Source of the DNA: Rathayibacter sp. VKM Ac-2804
Lineage (GTDB): Bacteria > Actinomycetota > Actinomycetes > Actinomycetales > Microbacteriaceae
Direction: 5' to 3'
NCBI RefSeq assembly: GCF_009866655.1
Contig: NZ_CP047420.1
Coordinates: 2,108,001 to 2,172,000, forward strand
DNA: 64,000 bases
In this document: positions 8,950 through 17,765 of the stretch, in pieces
Numbering within the stretch: position 1 is the stretch's first letter
Layout of the letters: each line of letters opens with the position of its first letter
Program-made: the position numbers and the translations under genes
Notes under the pieces: model-generated
Told to the model about the DNA's origin: nothing
The model's input: the letters and a program-made list of their open reading frames with translations, nothing else
The model's database searches: none

Positions 8950-10227
8950 GTGGCACGTATTGGCGAAAGCGCCGATTTGCTGAAGTGCTCGTTCTGCGGC
9001 AAGAGCCAGAAGCAGGTCCAGCAGCTCATCGCCGGTCCCGGCGTCTACATCTGCGACGAGTGCGTCGAGCTCTGCAACGAGATCATCGAGGAGCGCCTCT
9101 CCGAGTCGAGCGAGGAGACGAGCCACGAGTTCGACCTCCCGAAGCCGAAGGAGATCTACGGCTTCCTCGAGGAGTACGTGATCGGCCAGGAGCAGGCCAA
9201 GCGCGCCCTCGCCGTCGCGGTCTACAACCACTACAAGCGCGTGCGGGTGCGCAACACCATCACCGCCGCGGACGCGATCCACGACGAGATCGAGATCGCG
9301 AAGAGCAACATCCTGCTGATCGGCCCGACCGGCTGCGGCAAGACCTACCTGGCGCAGACCCTCGCCAAGCGGCTGAACGTGCCGTTCGCCGTCGCCGACG
9401 CGACGGCGCTCACCGAGGCGGGCTACGTCGGCGAGGACGTCGAGAACATCCTGCTGAAGCTGATCCAGGCCGCGGACTACGACGTCAAGCGGGCCGAGAC
9501 CGGCATCATCTACATCGACGAGGTCGACAAGATCGCCCGCAAGGCCGAGAACCCGTCGATCACGCGCGACGTCTCGGGCGAGGGCGTGCAGCAGGCGCTG
9601 CTGAAGATCCTCGAGGGCACCGTCGCCTCGGTGCCGCCGCAGGGCGGGCGCAAGCACCCCCACCAGGAGTTCATCCAGATCGACACGACGAACGTGCTGT
9701 TCATCGTGGCCGGCGCCTTCGCCGGGCTGGAGGACATCATCTCGTCGCGCGCGGGCAAGCGCGGCATCGGCTTCGGCGCCCCGCTGCACAACAAGCAGGA
9801 CGAGATCAACATCTTCAGCGAGGTCCTCCCGGAGGACCTGCACAAGTTCGGGCTCATCCCCGAGTTCATCGGCCGCCTCCCGGTCGTCACCACCGTCACC
9901 CAGCTCGACCAGGTCGCCCTGATGCAGATCCTGACCGAGCCGCGCAACGCGCTGGTCAAGCAGTACCAGCGGATGTTCGAGATCGACGGGGTCGAGCTCG
10001 AGTTCGACCGCGGCGCCCTCGAGGCCATCGCCGATCTCGCGGTGCTGCGGCAGACCGGGGCCCGCGGTCTCCGCGCCATCCTCGAGGAGGTGCTCGGCCC
10101 GATCATGTTCGAGGTCCCGTCCTCCGACGAGGTCGCCCGCGTGGTCGTCACCCGGGCCGCCGTGCTCGACAACGCGGCGCCGACCATCGTCCCGCACGCT
10201 CCCCGCCGCCAGGAGAAGAGCGCCTGA
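8950..10227 (+). CDS. clpX: Clp protease ATP-binding subunit ClpX
   Basis: A 425-residue AAA+ unfoldase that delivers substrates to ClpP1P2. The GTG at 8950 gives the canonical start [17 protein letters not shown]; an AAGGA lies upstream at 8931-8935. The N-terminal C4 zinc-binding domain uses Cys13, Cys16, Cys35 and Cys38. Walker A GPTGCGKT is at 125-132 and Walker B (IIYIDEVDK) near 190. A GIGFGA loop near residue 275 matches the IGF-type ClpP-contact loop. It is separated from clpP2 by a terminator and 213 bp, with a TAGGCT hexamer at 8842-8847 as a candidate -10. Length and motifs are as expected. Confidence 0.97.
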   Translation: MARIGESADLLKCSFCGKSQKQVQQLIAGPGVYICDECVELCNEIIEERLSESSEETSHEFDLPKPKEIYGFLEEYVIGQEQAKRALAVAVYNHYKRVRVRNTITAADAIHDEIEIAKSNILLIGPTGCGKTYLAQTLAKRLNVPFAVADATALTEAGYVGEDVENILLKLIQAADYDVKRAETGIIYIDEVDKIARKAENPSITRDVSGEGVQQALLKILEGTVASVPPQGGRKHPHQEFIQIDTTNVLFIVAGAFAGLEDIISSRAGKRGIGFGAPLHNKQDEINIFSEVLPEDLHKFGLIPEFIGRLPVVTTVTQLDQVALMQILTEPRNALVKQYQRMFEIDGVELEFDRGALEAIADLAVLRQTGARGLRAILEEVLGPIMFEVPSSDEVARVVVTRAAVLDNAAPTIVPHAPRRQEKSA

Positions 10228-10370
10228 GTCCCTCTCGCCGGGCCGTCGCGTGACCAGTTCACGCTGATTGGCCCGGCGATCGGCGTCTCGGTGCGGACGC
10301 GGTTCCCTACTCTGGCGGAGCGCATCGCCGATGCGTCCGCCGGCCCCAGCGCCCGGGCGGGTCAGCGACC

Positions 10371-10375
10371 GGAGG
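10371..10375 (+). promoter_or_regulatory. GGAGG ribosome binding site fixing an ATC start for benE
   Basis: A perfect GGAGG sits 7 nt before ATC (10383-10385), the first codon of the conserved N-terminus. No ATG, GTG or TTG exists in frame between the upstream stop (10251-10253) and the internal GTG at 10518. Confidence 0.65.
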
Positions 10376-10382
10376 CACCGCC

Positions 10383-11540
10383 ATCGTCCAGCCGCTCCTC
10401 GCCGGGATCGTCGCCGCTCTCACCGGCTTCTCCAGCTCCTTCGCCATCGTTCTCGCGGGCGTCGTCGCCGTCGGCGCGACCGACGCGCAGGCCGCCTCCG
10501 GTCTTCTCGCGGTCTGCGTGCTGCAGGGTGTGCTCTGCATCGCCCTGAGCGTGCGCTACCGGGTGCCGATGACGTTCGCCTGGAGCACCCCGGGCGCCGC
10601 GCTGCTCGCCGCCACCGCGACCCTGCCCGGCGGCTTCGACCGCGCGGTCGGCGCCTTCCTCGTCGCCTCCGCGCTGATCGTCGTGACCGGGCTCTGGCCG
10701 GCGCTCGGCAGGCTCGTGGCGCGGATCCCGCGGCCCCTCGCGAACGCGATGCTCGCCGGCATCCTCTTCCCGCTCGTCCTGGCGCCCGTGCGGGCCGCGG
10801 TCGAGATCCCGCTGCTCGCGCTGCCCGTCATCGCGCTCTGGCTGATCCTGCTCCGCCTCCTGCCGCGCTGGGCGGTGCCGGCGGCGATCGTGCTCGCGAT
10901 CGTGCTGCTGCTCGTCACCGACGGCGCCGCCCTCGCGGGGGCGCCGCTGCTGCCGGTGCCGGTGCTCGTCGCCCCGGTCTTCGAGATCGGCGCGATGGTC
11001 GGCATCGGCCTGCCGCTCTACGTCGTGACGATGGCGGGGCAGAACATCCCCGGCATCGCGGTGCTGTCGAGCTTCGGGTTCGAGGCGCACTCGCGGCCGG
11101 CGATCGTCTCCAGCGGTCTCGCCTCGGGCGTCTCCGCGGTGTTCGGGGGAGTCCCGGTCAACTATGCGGCACTCAGCGCGGCTCTCACCGCGGGGCCGGA
11201 GGCGTCGCCGCAGCCGGAGCGCCGCTGGATCGCGTCGGTCTCGGCGGGGGCGTCCTACCTGGTGCTCGGCACGGTCGCCGGAGCGGCCGCCGCCCTGGTC
11301 TCCTCGGCCAGTCCGCTGCTGATCGAGGCCGTCGCCGGGCTCGCGCTGCTCGGCGTCTTCGTCTCATCGGTGCAGGCCGCCGTCGAGGACGCGCGACTGC
11401 GCCTCCCCGCGGCGGCGACCCTGCTCGTCACGGCGTCCGGCATCGCGGTCGCGGGGATCGGCTCCGCGTTCTGGGGACTCGTGGTGGGGCTGGTCGTGCT
11501 CACCTGGCTGCAGCCGCGCCGGGACGCCCGCCACTCCTGA
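10383..11540 (+). CDS. benE: BenE-type benzoate/H+ symporter family transporter
   Basis: A 385-residue protein if translation begins at ATC 10383, about the usual BenE length. The N-terminus (VQPLLAGIVAALTGFSSSF) is the conserved first helix of the family. About ten to twelve hydrophobic segments follow, with family-like stretches VPMTFAWSTPGAALL, NAMLAGILFPLVLAP and PLYVVTMAGQNIPGIAVL. It would import benzoate or a related aromatic acid with protons, but no benzoate catabolic gene is nearby, so the substrate is uncertain. The only canonical in-frame start, GTG 10518, would delete the first helix and has no Shine-Dalgarno. The gene therefore either uses a rare ATC start or carries an ATG-to-ATC change. 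Confidence 0.82.
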   Translation: MVQPLLAGIVAALTGFSSSFAIVLAGVVAVGATDAQAASGLLAVCVLQGVLCIALSVRYRVPMTFAWSTPGAALLAATATLPGGFDRAVGAFLVASALIVVTGLWPALGRLVARIPRPLANAMLAGILFPLVLAPVRAAVEIPLLALPVIALWLILLRLLPRWAVPAAIVLAIVLLLVTDGAALAGAPLLPVPVLVAPVFEIGAMVGIGLPLYVVTMAGQNIPGIAVLSSFGFEAHSRPAIVSSGLASGVSAVFGGVPVNYAALSAALTAGPEASPQPERRWIASVSAGASYLVLGTVAGAAAALVSSASPLLIEAVAGLALLGVFVSSVQAAVEDARLRLPAAATLLVTASGIAVAGIGSAFWGLVVGLVVLTWLQPRRDARHS

Positions 11541-11570
11541 CCCGGGGGAGGTGCGGGAGCAGCCGTCGGC

Positions 11571-13634
11571 TCAGGCGAGTCCGCGGCGCCGGAGAAGCGG
11601 TTCGGTGCGCGCATCCCGCCCGCGGAACACGCGGTAGGCGACGAGCGGATCCCGCGAGCCGCCGATCTCGAGGATCTGCCGGCGGAACCGCTCGCCGGCC
11701 GCGCGGTCGAGTCCACCGTTCTCCTCGAACCACTCGACCGTGTCGGCGTCGAGGATCTCGCTCCAGATGTAGGAGTAGTAGCCCGCGGAGTAGCCGCCCG
11801 AGAAGACGTGCTTGAAGAACGTGCTGCGGTAGCGCGGCGGGATCGCGGGGATCAGCAGTCCGGCGGCGTCCAGCGCGTGCGCCTCGAACTCGCCGACGTC
11901 GACCCGCGGGGCCCCCGCCGGCGTCTCGTGCCAGGCGAGGTCGAGCAGCGCGGCGGCGAGGTACTCCGTGGTCCCGAAACCCTCGCCCCAGAGCGCGGCA
12001 GCCTCGAGCTGCTCGACCACCGCAGGCGGCAGGGACTCACCGGTCTCGACGTGCCGGGCGTAGGCGGGCAGCAGCTCCGGGTGCCGGATCCACATCTCGT
12101 TGACCTGGCTGGGGAACTCGACGAAGTCGCGGAACACGCTCGTCCCGCCGAAGCGCGGGTAGCGCGTGGTCGCGAAGAGGCCGTGCAGCGCGTGCCCGAA
12201 CTCGTGGAAGAGGGTCTCGACCTCGTCGAGGCTCAGCAGTGCCGGCTCGCCGTCCCCGGGCGCCGAGATGTTCAGCGTGTTCACGACGACGGCGGAGTCG
12301 CCGAGCAGCGTCGTCCGGGTGCGGAGGGAGTTCATCCAGGCCCCGCCGCGCTTGGAGTCGCGCGTGAACGGGTCGAAGAGGAAGAGGCCGAGCGGCGCGC
12401 CGTCCTCCTCGACGACCTCGAAGACCCGGACGTGCGCGCTGTGCCCGATCAGGTCGGGCCGCTCCGCGAACCGGACGCCGTAGAGCCCGGTGGCGGCGGC
12501 GAAGACGCCCTCGCGCAGGACGCGCTCGAGCTCGAAGTACGGGCGGAGCGCGCTGGAGTCGACGGCGTAGCGGGCAGTGCGGACCCGCTCCTCGTAGTAG
12601 GCGCGGTCCCAGGCCTCGAGCGTGAAGCGCGGCCGACCAGCGGCGTCCTGCTCGGCGTCGGCCTGCTGCTGCATCTGCGCGAGCTCGGCGCGGGCGTTGT
12701 GGGCGGCGGGGATCGCGAGCTCCTCGAGGAGGGCGCGGACGCGCTCCGGAGTGCCGGCCGTCTGGCCCGAGATCACGTACTCCGCGTGCGAGGAGTACCC
12801 CAGGAGTGCGGAGCGCTCGGCGCGCAGGGCGACGATGTCGAGCAGGAGCTCCCGGTTGTCGTGCGGTCCGCCCTCCTCGGCGCGGCCGAGGGAGGCGCGC
12901 AGGATCCGCTCGCGGACGGCGCGCTCGCGCAGGCGCGCGAGCCACGGGTGCCCGGAGTAGAGGGGGAGCGTGACGAGGTAGCCGTCGGCACCGCGATCCG
13001 CGGCGGCGCGGGCGGCGGCGGAGATCTCGGACGCGTCGAGCCCGTCGAGCTCCTCGGCGCGCTCGAGCAGCACGGCCCGGTCGTTGGTGTCCGCGAGGAG
13101 GTTCTTGTCGAATCGCGTGGTGAGGCTCGAGAGCTGCTCGTTGAGCGCGCTGAGGCGCGACTTGCCCGCGTCGTCGAGGAGTGCGCCGGCGCGCTCGAAG
13201 CGCAGGAGGACGCGTTCCAGCAGGTAGGCGGTCTCGTCGTCGAGGTCGAGGTCGGCCGCCCCGTCCGCGAGCGAGCGGACGCGCGCGTACAGGCGCGGAT
13301 CGAGGGTGATCGCATCGTCGTGCGCGGAGAGGAGCGGAGCGAGCTCCTCCTCCACGGCGTCGGTCAGCGGCGTGCGGTCGGAGGCGCCCACGGTGAAGAA
13401 GACCGCGCTGACCCGGCGCAGCTCCCGGCCGGAGCGCTCGAGCGCCACGAGGGTGTTCTCGACCGTCGGCTCGTCCGGTGAGGAGGCGATCGCCTCGATC
13501 TCGGCCCGGTGGCGCCGCAGTGCCTCGTCGAAGGCCGCGCGGTACGCCTCCGGATCGACCGCCGCGAAGTCGGGCAGCCCGTGCGGCAGCCCGCTCGGCT
13601 CGAGGAGGACGGCGACGGCGGCGGGAGTGCTCAT
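11571..13634 (-). CDS. dcp: M3 family metallopeptidase (peptidyl-dipeptidase Dcp type)
   Basis: A 687-residue zinc peptidase of the thimet oligopeptidase family, predicted to cleave cytoplasmic oligopeptides, in Dcp releasing C-terminal dipeptides. The zinc motif HEFGHALHG is near residue 475, with the downstream glutamate region expected about 25 residues later. The upstream signature LEAWDRAYYEERVR and the C-terminal FFKHVFSGGYSAGYYSYIWSE segment are characteristic. No signal peptide. The start at 13634 has TAGGCT exactly 6 nt upstream (13641-13646, minus strand) and no Shine-Dalgarno, indicating leaderless transcription. It converges with benE, 30 bp from its stop. Length and motifs match the family. 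Confidence 0.93.
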   Translation of the reverse strand: MSTPAAVAVLLEPSGLPHGLPDFAAVDPEAYRAAFDEALRRHRAEIEAIASSPDEPTVENTLVALERSGRELRRVSAVFFTVGASDRTPLTDAVEEELAPLLSAHDDAITLDPRLYARVRSLADGAADLDLDDETAYLLERVLLRFERAGALLDDAGKSRLSALNEQLSSLTTRFDKNLLADTNDRAVLLERAEELDGLDASEISAAARAAADRGADGYLVTLPLYSGHPWLARLRERAVRERILRASLGRAEEGGPHDNRELLLDIVALRAERSALLGYSSHAEYVISGQTAGTPERVRALLEELAIPAAHNARAELAQMQQQADAEQDAAGRPRFTLEAWDRAYYEERVRTARYAVDSSALRPYFELERVLREGVFAAATGLYGVRFAERPDLIGHSAHVRVFEVVEEDGAPLGLFLFDPFTRDSKRGGAWMNSLRTRTTLLGDSAVVVNTLNISAPGDGEPALLSLDEVETLFHEFGHALHGLFATTRYPRFGGTSVFRDFVEFPSQVNEMWIRHPELLPAYARHVETGESLPPAVVEQLEAAALWGEGFGTTEYLAAALLDLAWHETPAGAPRVDVGEFEAHALDAAGLLIPAIPPRYRSTFFKHVFSGGYSAGYYSYIWSEILDADTVEWFEENGGLDRAAGERFRRQILEIGGSRDPLVAYRVFRGRDARTEPLLRRRGLA

Positions 13635-13695
13635 CCAGCGAGCCTAGGGGCGCCGACGCTGCGGGCGGGGTCGGCAGTCCGCCCCTGCTGGTGAA

Positions 13696-13833
13696 GGCGG
13701 GCCTCGATGCGCCGCTGCGCGGCTACTCGACCAGCATGAGGGGAGCACGCTGATCGAGTGACCCGCGCAGCGGCCCGCTCATGGTGATCGAGTAGCCCCG
13801 CAGGGGCGTATCGAGATCCACCCGCATCAGGAC
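13696..13833. repeat. Paired intergenic repeats, locus 2
   Basis: An inverted half (gcctcgatgcgccgctgcgc ... ctcgaccagcat) precedes two forward halves (gctgatcgagtgacccgcgc and gatcgagtagccccgcaggg ... tatcgagatccacc). It is the same family as 4966-5179, in a 211-bp gap upstream of the M3 peptidase. No gene is seen here. Confidence 0.75.
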
Positions 13834-13845
13834 CTGCGGAGCGGG

Positions 13846-14115
13846 TCAGCCCCAGTCCTCGTCCTCGCCCTCGACGCGGCCCTGCGGCTGCGTGATGTAG
13901 GCGGCGTCCTCGTCCGGGCGGTAGGTGATGGTGGTGCCGTCGTCGAGCTCGAGCACCGGCTTGCCCTCGAGCCAGGTCAGCGTCCAGCGCCAGGCGGAGC
14001 TGTCCGTGCCGGCGGAGGCGAGCTCGCCCTCCACGTCGCGGACGGCGGTGACGACGATCTCGGGCAGGGTGGACGGCGTGTCTCCGCCGACCGGCCAGCG
14101 CGTTCCGAGCTGCAT
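13846..14115 (-). CDS. Small conserved hypothetical protein (89 aa)
   Basis: An 89-residue acidic soluble protein with no transmembrane segment or cysteine. The sequence pattern (VVTAVRDVE, WRWTLTWLEGKPVLELDDGTTITY, DEDAAYI) looks like a small beta-rich fold. It lies 54 bp downstream of valS on the same strand and is probably cotranscribed. The ATG at 14115 is preceded by a purine-rich gagaggaacaccc stretch. I do not recognise a family; a Microbacteriaceae-restricted protein is likely. Function unknown. Confidence 0.7.
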   Translation of the reverse strand: MQLGTRWPVGGDTPSTLPEIVVTAVRDVEGELASAGTDSSAWRWTLTWLEGKPVLELDDGTTITYRPDEDAAYITQPQGRVEGEDEDWG

Positions 14116-14169
14116 GGGGTGTTCCTCTCGAGAAGAGGGGGAGCGGACCGGAGCCCGCTCCCCGGGTGA

Positions 14170-16731
14170 TCAGGCGGTCGGCTCGGTCTCGAGCTCGATC
14201 TGCACGGACAGCGCATCGCCCTCGGCGAAGTCGAGCGCGGCGATCCGGCCGACGGCCGCGAGGTCGCCCACGGCGAGCCGCAGGGACGCCACCAGCTCGG
14301 CCGGCGCGGTGACGACGGCGGAGCGGGCGGGCGTCTTCTGCGAGGCCTTCGCGTCGGTCTTCGCCCGGCGGATCGCGGTGAGCACGGTGCTGGCGGCGGT
14401 CAGCACGGCCGGGTCACCGCCGAGCGCGGCCTGCTCCGGCCAGGGCTGCAGGTGCACCGAGCCGTCGTGCGACCAGGACCAGGTCTCCTCGACCGCGAAC
14501 GGGATGAACGGCGCGAACAGCCGCTGCAGCACGTCCAGCGCGCGGTGCAGGGCGGCGGCCGCGGAGGCGCCGTCCTCGCCGTAGGCGCGCTCCTTCACCA
14601 GCTCCAGGTAGTCGTCGCAGAACGTCCAGAAGAACGCCTCGGTGGTCTCGAGCGCACGGGCGTGGTCGTAGTTCTCCAGCGCGGTCGTGGCGTCCGCCAC
14701 CACGCCGTCGAGAGCGGCGAGCATGCTCAGGTCGAGCGGGTCGCTCACCGTCGCGCCCTCCGGCAGCGGGAAGCCGTGGATGAACTTCGCCGCGTTGAGC
14801 ACCTTGATCGCCAGACGCCGGCCGATCTTGATCTGCGTCGGGTTCTGCGGGTCGAACGCGGCGTCCGTGCCCAGGCGCGAGGAGGCGGCCCAGTAGCGCA
14901 CCGCGTCCGAGCCGTGCTGCTCGAGCATTCCGGCCGGCGTGACGACGTTGCCCTTCGACTTCGACATCTTCTTGCGGTCGGGGTCGACGATGAAGCCGGA
15001 GACCGTCGCGGTGCTCCACGGCGCGCGGCCGTCCTCGAGCTGCGAGCGCAGCAGGGTCGAGAAGAGCCAGGTGCGGATGATGTCCTGACCCTGGGGGCGG
15101 AGGTCGTAGGGCGCCACGAGCTGCCAGAGCTCGTCGTCGCGCTCCCAGCCGCCGGCGAGCTGCGGCGTCAGCGACGAGGTCGCCCAGGTGTCCATCACGT
15201 CGAGCTCGCCCTGGAAGCCGCCGGCCGTGCCACGCTGGTCCTCCGAGTAGCCGGGGGCGGCGTCCGAGGACGGGTCGACGGGCAGCGACGACTCGTCGGG
15301 CACGATCGGCGCGTCGAAGACCGGGTTGCCGTCGCCGTCGAGCGGGTACCAGACCGGGATCGGCACGCCGAAGAAGCGCTGGCGCGAGATCAGCCAGTCG
15401 CCGGCGAGGCCGTTCACCCAGTTCTCGTAGCGGACGCGCATGAACTCGGGCACGAACCGCACGTCGCGGCCGAGCTCGAGCAGGCGCTCCTTGAGCCCCG
15501 CGTCGCGGGCGCCGTTGACGATGTACCACTGCCGGGTCGAGACGATCTCGAGCGGCTTGTCGCCCTTCTCGAAGAACTTCACCGGGTGCACGATCGGGCG
15601 GGGCTCGCCGACCATCTCGCCCGACTCGGTGAGCAGCGCGACCACGGTCTGCTTCGCGGAGAACACCGTCTTGCCGGCGAGCTGCGCGTACGCGGCCCGG
15701 CCGGCCTCGCTCTCGATGGCGGCGGGCGCCTCGGAGATCAGGCGGCCGTCGAAGCCGATGACCGCGCGATTGGGCAGGTCGAGCTCGCGCCACCAGACGA
15801 CGTCGGTCAGGTCGCCGAAGGTGCAGATCATCGCGATTCCCGAGCCCTTGTCCTTCTGCGCGAGGTGGTGCGCGAGCACCGGCACCTCGACGTCGAAGAG
15901 CGGGGTGCGCACGGTCGTGCCGAAGAGCGCCTGGTAGCGCTCGTCGTCCGGGTGCGCCACGAGGGCGACGCAGGCGGGCAGCAGCTCGGGGCGCGTCGTC
16001 TCGATGAAGACGTCCTCCGCGCCGTCGCGGTGGAAGCCGATGCGGTGGTACGCGCCGGGCTGGTCCTTGTCCTCCAGCTCGGCCTGCGCGACCGCGGTGC
16101 GGAAGGTGATGTCCCAGAGGGTCGGCGCCTGCGCCTGGTAGGCCTCACCGCGGGCGAGGTTGCGCAGGAACGCGCGCTGGGAGGCGGCCTGCGACTCCTC
16201 GCCGATGGTGCGGTAGCTCTGCGTCCAGTCGACCGAGAGGCCGAGGGTGCGCCAGAGGTCCTCGAACTGCTTCTCGTCCTCGACGGTGAGGCGCTCGCAC
16301 AGCTCGATGAAGTTGCGGCGCGAGATCGGCTTCTGGTCGGCCGCCTTGCTGCTCTTGTTGTCGCCGCCCTCGAACGGCGGCACGAAGTCCGGCGTGTAGG
16401 GCAGCGTCGGGTCGCAGCGGACGCCGTAGTAGTTCTGCACCCGGCGCTCGGTGGGCAGGCCGTTGTCGTCCCAGCCCATCGGGTAGAAGACGCTCTTGCC
16501 GCGCATGCGCTGGAAGCGCGCGACGACGTCGGTGTGCGTGTAGGAGAAGACGTGCCCGATGTGCAGCGAGCCGGAGGCGGTCGGCGGCGGGGTGTCGATC
16601 GAGTAGACGTCGGCGCGGGAGAGCCCGGTGCGATCGAACCGGTAGGTGCCGTCCGTCTGCCAGACGAGGCCCCACTTGCTCTCGAGGCCCTCGAGGGCGG
16701 GCTTGGCGGGGAGGCGGTCGGCGACGGTCAT
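14170..16731 (-). CDS. valS: Valine--tRNA ligase
   Basis: An 853-residue class I synthetase charging tRNA-Val. The ATG at 16731 (MTVADRLPAKPALEGLESKWG) was preferred to one 27 bp upstream because family conservation begins here. The HIGH motif is at about 57-60 (SLHIGHV) and KMSKSKGNVV at about 587. The editing domain lies between (IETTRPELLPACVALVAHPDD). The segment GWDDNGLPTERRVQ and the insert with FEGGDNKSSKAADQKP differ from the GTDHAGIATQ-type bacterial enzyme and resemble the archaeal/rickettsial ValS lineage, which some Actinobacteria carry (recalled, not checked). The C-terminal coiled coil of E. coli ValS appears absent, fitting the shorter length. It lies downstream of the TetR gene on the same strand with a 131-bp gap. 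No T-box is seen upstream. Confidence 0.96.
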   Translation of the reverse strand: MTVADRLPAKPALEGLESKWGLVWQTDGTYRFDRTGLSRADVYSIDTPPPTASGSLHIGHVFSYTHTDVVARFQRMRGKSVFYPMGWDDNGLPTERRVQNYYGVRCDPTLPYTPDFVPPFEGGDNKSSKAADQKPISRRNFIELCERLTVEDEKQFEDLWRTLGLSVDWTQSYRTIGEESQAASQRAFLRNLARGEAYQAQAPTLWDITFRTAVAQAELEDKDQPGAYHRIGFHRDGAEDVFIETTRPELLPACVALVAHPDDERYQALFGTTVRTPLFDVEVPVLAHHLAQKDKGSGIAMICTFGDLTDVVWWRELDLPNRAVIGFDGRLISEAPAAIESEAGRAAYAQLAGKTVFSAKQTVVALLTESGEMVGEPRPIVHPVKFFEKGDKPLEIVSTRQWYIVNGARDAGLKERLLELGRDVRFVPEFMRVRYENWVNGLAGDWLISRQRFFGVPIPVWYPLDGDGNPVFDAPIVPDESSLPVDPSSDAAPGYSEDQRGTAGGFQGELDVMDTWATSSLTPQLAGGWERDDELWQLVAPYDLRPQGQDIIRTWLFSTLLRSQLEDGRAPWSTATVSGFIVDPDRKKMSKSKGNVVTPAGMLEQHGSDAVRYWAASSRLGTDAAFDPQNPTQIKIGRRLAIKVLNAAKFIHGFPLPEGATVSDPLDLSMLAALDGVVADATTALENYDHARALETTEAFFWTFCDDYLELVKERAYGEDGASAAAALHRALDVLQRLFAPFIPFAVEETWSWSHDGSVHLQPWPEQAALGGDPAVLTAASTVLTAIRRAKTDAKASQKTPARSAVVTAPAELVASLRLAVGDLAAVGRIAALDFAEGDALSVQIELETEPTA

Positions 16732-16862
16732 GGTTCTCCGGTTCGATATGGGCGGCACCGCGTCGGTGGTGATGATGCCTGGGTGGGGGCTCTCGGAGCG
16801 TGTCGCTCACCGGCCGCGACGATCCTACCGCGGGGCCGGGGAGGCGCGGCGGGCGGGCGCGG

Positions 16863-17474
16863 TCAGCCGACGACGGGCGCGAAACCGCGGCAGACCGGCG
16901 TCAGCGCCTCGTCGAGGTAGGGCACGAGCTCGCCCCGTGTCGGCCCTGCGGCCGCCCAGGCCTGCACCGCGGCGACCGCCGCGCCGACGCTCGCGTAGGC
17001 GATCGCGTGCGCCACATGGGCCGGCAGCGGACGACCGGCGCGGGCGCGCACGAACTCCGCGACGACCGCCGCCTGCCGCGCGAGCCGCGAGAGCGCCGAG
17101 GCCTGCAGCTCGTGCACGCTGCCGATCAGCTCGGTCTGGGTCAGCGCCCAGGGCACGCTGGACGGACCGAAGCCCGCGCCGACCGCGAGCAGCGCGCCGC
17201 GCAGGGCGTCCATCGTCGACGCGTCCCGCGACGCGGCCTCGAGCGCCGCCGGGAGCTCGGCGAGCCGGTCGTCGACGAGCACCCAGAAGACGTCGCTCTT
17301 CGAGGCGAAGTAGTTGAAGAAGGTGTTGCGCGAGACGCCGGCGTGCTGGGCGATCTGCTCGACCGTCGTCCCCGCGTAGCTCTGCTCGACGAAGAGATCG
17401 AGGGCGGCGTCCTCGAGCATCGATCGCGACGACGCGCGCGGCCGCCCGCGACCCGCTCCCGCTGTCCGCGCCAT
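16863..17474 (-). CDS. TetR-family transcriptional regulator
   Basis: A 203-residue one-component regulator. The N-terminal helix-turn-helix is clear at about residues 20-65 (LDLFVEQSYAGTTVEQIAQHAGVSRN, then TFFNYFASKSDVFW). The C-terminal ligand domain is helical and Ala-rich and has no recognisable specificity. The first 15 residues (TAGAGRGRPRASSR) are a basic arm. It is divergent from the T-box/ileS promoter and lies upstream of valS on the same strand. TetR proteins usually control a divergent or adjacent gene, but here both neighbours are aminoacyl-tRNA synthetases, so the target may be itself or elsewhere. Ligand and target unknown. Confidence 0.9.
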   Translation of the reverse strand: MARTAGAGRGRPRASSRSMLEDAALDLFVEQSYAGTTVEQIAQHAGVSRNTFFNYFASKSDVFWVLVDDRLAELPAALEAASRDASTMDALRGALLAVGAGFGPSSVPWALTQTELIGSVHELQASALSRLARQAAVVAEFVRARAGRPLPAHVAHAIAYASVGAAVAAVQAWAAAGPTRGELVPYLDEALTPVCRGFAPVVG

Positions 17475-17511
17475 GACCGCCTCCGCCCCTGCCCGGCGAC
17501 CGCCGACGCGC

Positions 17512-17517
17512 TAGGAT
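17512..17517 (+). promoter_or_regulatory. Candidate -10 box for the ileS T-box leader
   Basis: TAGGAT (17512-17517) lies about 7 nt before the probable 5' end of the T-box leader. No convincing -35 is visible. Confidence 0.5.
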
Positions 17518-17521
17518 AACG

Positions 17522-17765
17522 GGTGGACGACTTCGACCCGGCCATCACCGGTGAGTCTCCGGAAGAACAGCCCGGCTCCGGCCGCGGCCCAGTAGACCCG
17601 GACGGGTACGGCCCGTGACAGCCGATCGAGTGGGAACGACCAGGGACAGTCCGCGAGGGCCGGTCCTGGGCGGTTCAAGCGAGGTGGTACCGCGACCCGG
17701 CCCGGGGTCTGAGATCCGGGCGGGCCGTCCTCGTGCAGACCAGCAGCACTGCCAGGAGACCGCAC
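17522..17765 (+). ncRNA. T-box riboswitch (isoleucine), translational type
   Basis: The leader has a short Stem I with specifier ATC (17544-17546, in ggccATCaccgg), followed by the actinobacterial ggtgagtctccggaagaac segment. A T-box bulge tggtaccgcg lies at about 17685-17694. The T-box UGGU pairs with an ACCA 3' end, as expected for tRNA-Ile with discriminator A. The ileS Shine-Dalgarno AGGAG (17754-17758) lies 60 nt downstream, fitting the class that controls translation initiation by sequestering the ribosome binding site in Actinobacteria. Uncharged tRNA-Ile would free it. Confidence 0.9.

Noticed and set aside
10518-11540. GTG 10518 as the benE start
   Set aside because: It would delete the conserved first helix and has no ribosome binding site; GGAGG lies before ATC 10383 instead.
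10268-11815. Alternate frame of 515 codons across benE
   Set aside because: Arg-rich with no known motifs; the other frame carries the BenE helices.
16732-16862. T-box upstream of valS
   Set aside because: No tgg-acc-gcgg box or specifier arrangement is visible in the 131-bp gap.
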